The notes below the pieces were generated by a model, which was not told the origin of the DNA, searched no databases, and saw only the letters and a list, made by a program, of their open reading frames with translations. From assembly GCA_028713535.1 (NCBI GenBank), contig JAQTOC010000008.1, positions 1-32,316 of the forward strand: 32,316 nt of DNA, read 5' to 3'. Shown piece by piece: positions 30,990-32,316 of this stretch. Source of the stretch: Candidatus Nanoarchaeia archaeon (GTDB lineage Archaea > Nanobdellota > Nanobdellia > SCGC-AAA011-G17 > JACPNG01). Position 1 is the stretch's first letter. Each line of letters begins with the position of its first letter. The position numbers were made by a program, and so were the translations under genes.

Positions 30990-31613
30990 TCAAACCTCAT
31001 GGTCGTTTTTATACATTAATCCCAATTCACCAACAAGATAGATTGGTTTATTAAAGTAATCTACCTTTTCCGGACTATGTTGGGACTGGACACTAGTATA
31101 ATCTTCGCCAACCAGCCTACCAATTATAAATTCTCGCTCAGCTAAATACGCTCCAACCCCCCTATGTCTCCCCTCATATATCAAAAGAACTTTCTCAACA
31201 TCCATAATCTTTTCTGTAATTTTAGCAATATCATTAAAAGACACATCTGAAATCATTTCGATTCGGTCAATAATATTTTTCTTTATATCCTCAGATATAA
31301 TTTCATAATGACAGAAAATAGGGAATGAATTAAATTCAGGAAATTCTTTATAGGTTTCTGATATTTCATGTATAGAAGGAGTAATGTCATTTAACAGGAT
31401 CCCGTGAGGATTTTGAGGAGTGGAGAGTTTTTGAGGCTCACCTTTTTTTCTTAACCTAGAACTTCTCAGATATAAATCTTTAACTTTAAACCAAACATCT
31501 TCAGAAACTGCATTGTCTGGAAGTTCTGGAATTTTTTTTGGGTCAAAAAAAGGAATACCCCCTCCCCCATTTTCTACCAGTTTGTATAAACTACTCTCAG
31601 GATAATTTATCAT
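30990..31613 (-). CDS. Hypothetical protein, ~207 aa, partner of histidine phosphatase
   Basis: Soluble mixed protein; a Gly-rich loop (VENGGGGIPFFDPKK) near residue 15 and a C-terminal beta-rich half (VEKVLLIYEGRHRGVGAYLA, IIGRLVGEDYTSVQS, KPIYLVGELGLMY). No named family. The track's start at 31631 is TTG; GGAGG lies 5 nt before the ATG at 31613, which decides the start. Placed directly upstream of the phosphatase with 1-nt spacing, suggesting a shared pathway, perhaps on a phosphorylated metabolite. Function not determinable. Confidence 0.5.
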   Translation of the reverse strand: MINYPESSLYKLVENGGGGIPFFDPKKIPELPDNAVSEDVWFKVKDLYLRSSRLRKKGEPQKLSTPQNPHGILLNDITPSIHEISETYKEFPEFNSFPIFCHYEIISEDIKKNIIDRIEMISDVSFNDIAKITEKIMDVEKVLLIYEGRHRGVGAYLAEREFIIGRLVGEDYTSVQSQHSPEKVDYFNKPIYLVGELGLMYKNDHEV

Positions 31614-31631
31614 AAAATCCTCCGCAAGCAA

Positions 31632-31958
31632 GATATTAAACTTTCAATACCTCTTAATTTTATTAATTATTAAATTAATCTATTAAAGTTTTTTTATTTT
31701 GCAGGCCATATTATTAACCAAAACATTTATAAAGGGTAGATTTCTCACATTCCTTCTATGAAAAAAGATAACATGGCATTGTCTTTTTGATTAACTTTCT
31801 TAGTTCATGTTCATATTTTTCGTTTTTTTTAAGAACATATCCCCACAAAGGATATGTAATACACAATGATTCCTCGATTGAACAATCAAGGATGATGTAT
31901 GAAGCAGAGGTAAATGTTGTAGATGCAATATATTCCTAAAAATGAATGCGACCAAATT
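31632..31958 (+). promoter_or_regulatory. rRNA promoter and 16S leader (no gene seen)
   Basis: This 327-bp gap holds a TATA box (ATTTATAAAG, 31725-31734; predicted start ~31755) and then a ~200-nt leader with T-rich tracts and an imperfect hairpin (CCTCGATT-GAAC-AATCAAGG, ~31872-31891, one C/A mismatch). Such leaders usually carry the 5' half of the pre-16S processing stem; the 3' half would lie beyond the window. A T-rich frame is open across the leader but lacks a convincing start. Confidence 0.55.
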
Positions 31959-32316
31959 ATTACCCGTTGATCCTGCGGGAGACCGCTGCTATTGGGTTCC
32001 GCCTTAGCCATGCAAGTCAAGGGGTTCTTCGGAACACCGGCGAAAGGCTCAGTAACACGTCGATAATCTGCCTTACAGTTCAGGATACCCTCGGGAAACT
32101 GAGGCTAAACCTGGATAGGGGATTTGTGCTGGAATGCTATTTCCCTGAAAAGCAATGCTGTAAGATGAGTCGGCGGCTGATTAGGCTGTTGGTGAGGTAA
32201 AGGCTCACCAAACCTTGGATCAGTAGGGGGAGTGAGAGCTCTAGCCCCGAGAAGGACACTGAGATAAGGGTCCTAGCCCTAAGGGGTGCAGCAGGCGCGA
32301 AAACTTTACAATGCAC
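31959..32316 (+). rRNA. rrs: 16S ribosomal RNA, 5' part, runs off the window
   Basis: Begins ATTACCCGTTGATCCTGCGG, a DPANN-like variant of the archaeal start ATTCCGGTTGATCCTGCCGG. It continues through conserved regions GCCATGCAAGTC, GGCGAAAGGCTCAGTAACACG, GGTAAAGGCTCACCAA and GGTGCAGCAGGCGCGAAA (the archaeal 344F region). The 5' variant and TTGGGTTCCGCCTTAGCCA suggest the Woesearchaeota/Pacearchaeota side, but a tree is needed. ~358 nt visible. The 84-aa ORF in the track is a shadow. Confidence 0.95.

Noticed and set aside
31790-31945. Open frame across the 16S leader (ending ...VVDAIYS before a TAA).
   Set aside because: It only has TTG or late ATG starts, a T-rich composition and no promoter of its own; more likely non-coding leader.
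31946-32200. 84-aa ORF in the track.
   Set aside because: It lies within the 16S rRNA gene and is a shadow.
1-32316. CRISPR arrays, insertion sequences, integrases or attachment sites.
   Set aside because: No repeated spacer pattern, no transposase or integrase motifs and no tRNA-adjacent direct repeats were seen by eye.

Overview
This window is AT-rich and densely packed, and it reads as a chromosome segment of an uncultivated archaeon of the DPANN type (Woesearchaeota/Pacearchaeota-like). The archaeal evidence is a diphthine synthase gene, an archaeal initiator tRNA with an A1:U72 pair, archaeal-style tRNA-Ser genes, a 16S rRNA 5' end with a DPANN-like variant of the archaeal start, and TATA boxes about 24-28 bp upstream of many start codons, implying mostly leaderless mRNAs. 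Bacterial-looking genes are mixed in: lgt, a bacterial-type thrS, iscS/iscU, sdpI-like and trxB.

Layout. 1-2540 is a chain of five genes joined by ATGA stop/start overlaps: a PIG-L deacetylase cut by the window edge, a MurG-like glycosyltransferase, a secreted Cys-rich membrane protein, a 27-residue mini-gene and a HEPN-motif protein. 2600-6800 holds a small membrane ORF split over two frames, a PLP aminotransferase, a dUTPase/dCTP-deaminase-fold protein that seems to lack catalytic acids, lgt, and an HTH plus PIN pair resembling toxin-antitoxin. 6839-8300 has tRNA-Trp, an unknown protein and a PurN-like formyltransferase. 8440-11050 encodes two large secreted surface proteins (one with MopE-like Asp/Cys motifs, one S-layer-like with a C-terminal anchor). 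11099-15893 on the minus strand has smc, ribB and rnhB.

15998-18450 contains a lipobox lipoprotein (a plausible Lgt substrate), small proteins, tRNA-iMet, an SdpI-family membrane protein, two adjacent tRNA-Ser genes, and a Nudix gene whose stop lies antisense inside a tRNA. 18410-22380 has a histidine phosphatase, a missed 46-residue zinc finger, a membrane-anchored JAMM-motif protein divergent from it across 33 bp, an MscS-type TM-helix protein, and a membrane protein/dphB/zinc-ribbon-DUF167 operon. 22363-27576 has a TGS-less ThrRS, a large surface protein, a methyltransferase and an MBL hydrolase.

27643-29511 is an iron-sulfur assembly operon: a perfect palindrome touching the start codon, a Cys-rich HTH regulator, iscS and iscU, facing trxB. 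30458-31613 has a second histidine phosphatase with an unknown partner, and 31725-32316 is the 16S promoter, leader and 5' part of the 16S gene.

The most notable candidates are the autoregulated Cys-rich-HTH/iscSU operon, bacterial-type lipoprotein maturation in an archaeon (Lgt plus lipobox protein), the membrane JAMM/zinc-finger divergent pair, the ATGA-linked 27-residue gene before a HEPN protein, and the apparently catalysis-deficient dUTPase-fold protein. All functional calls are from reading the sequence; no searches were run.
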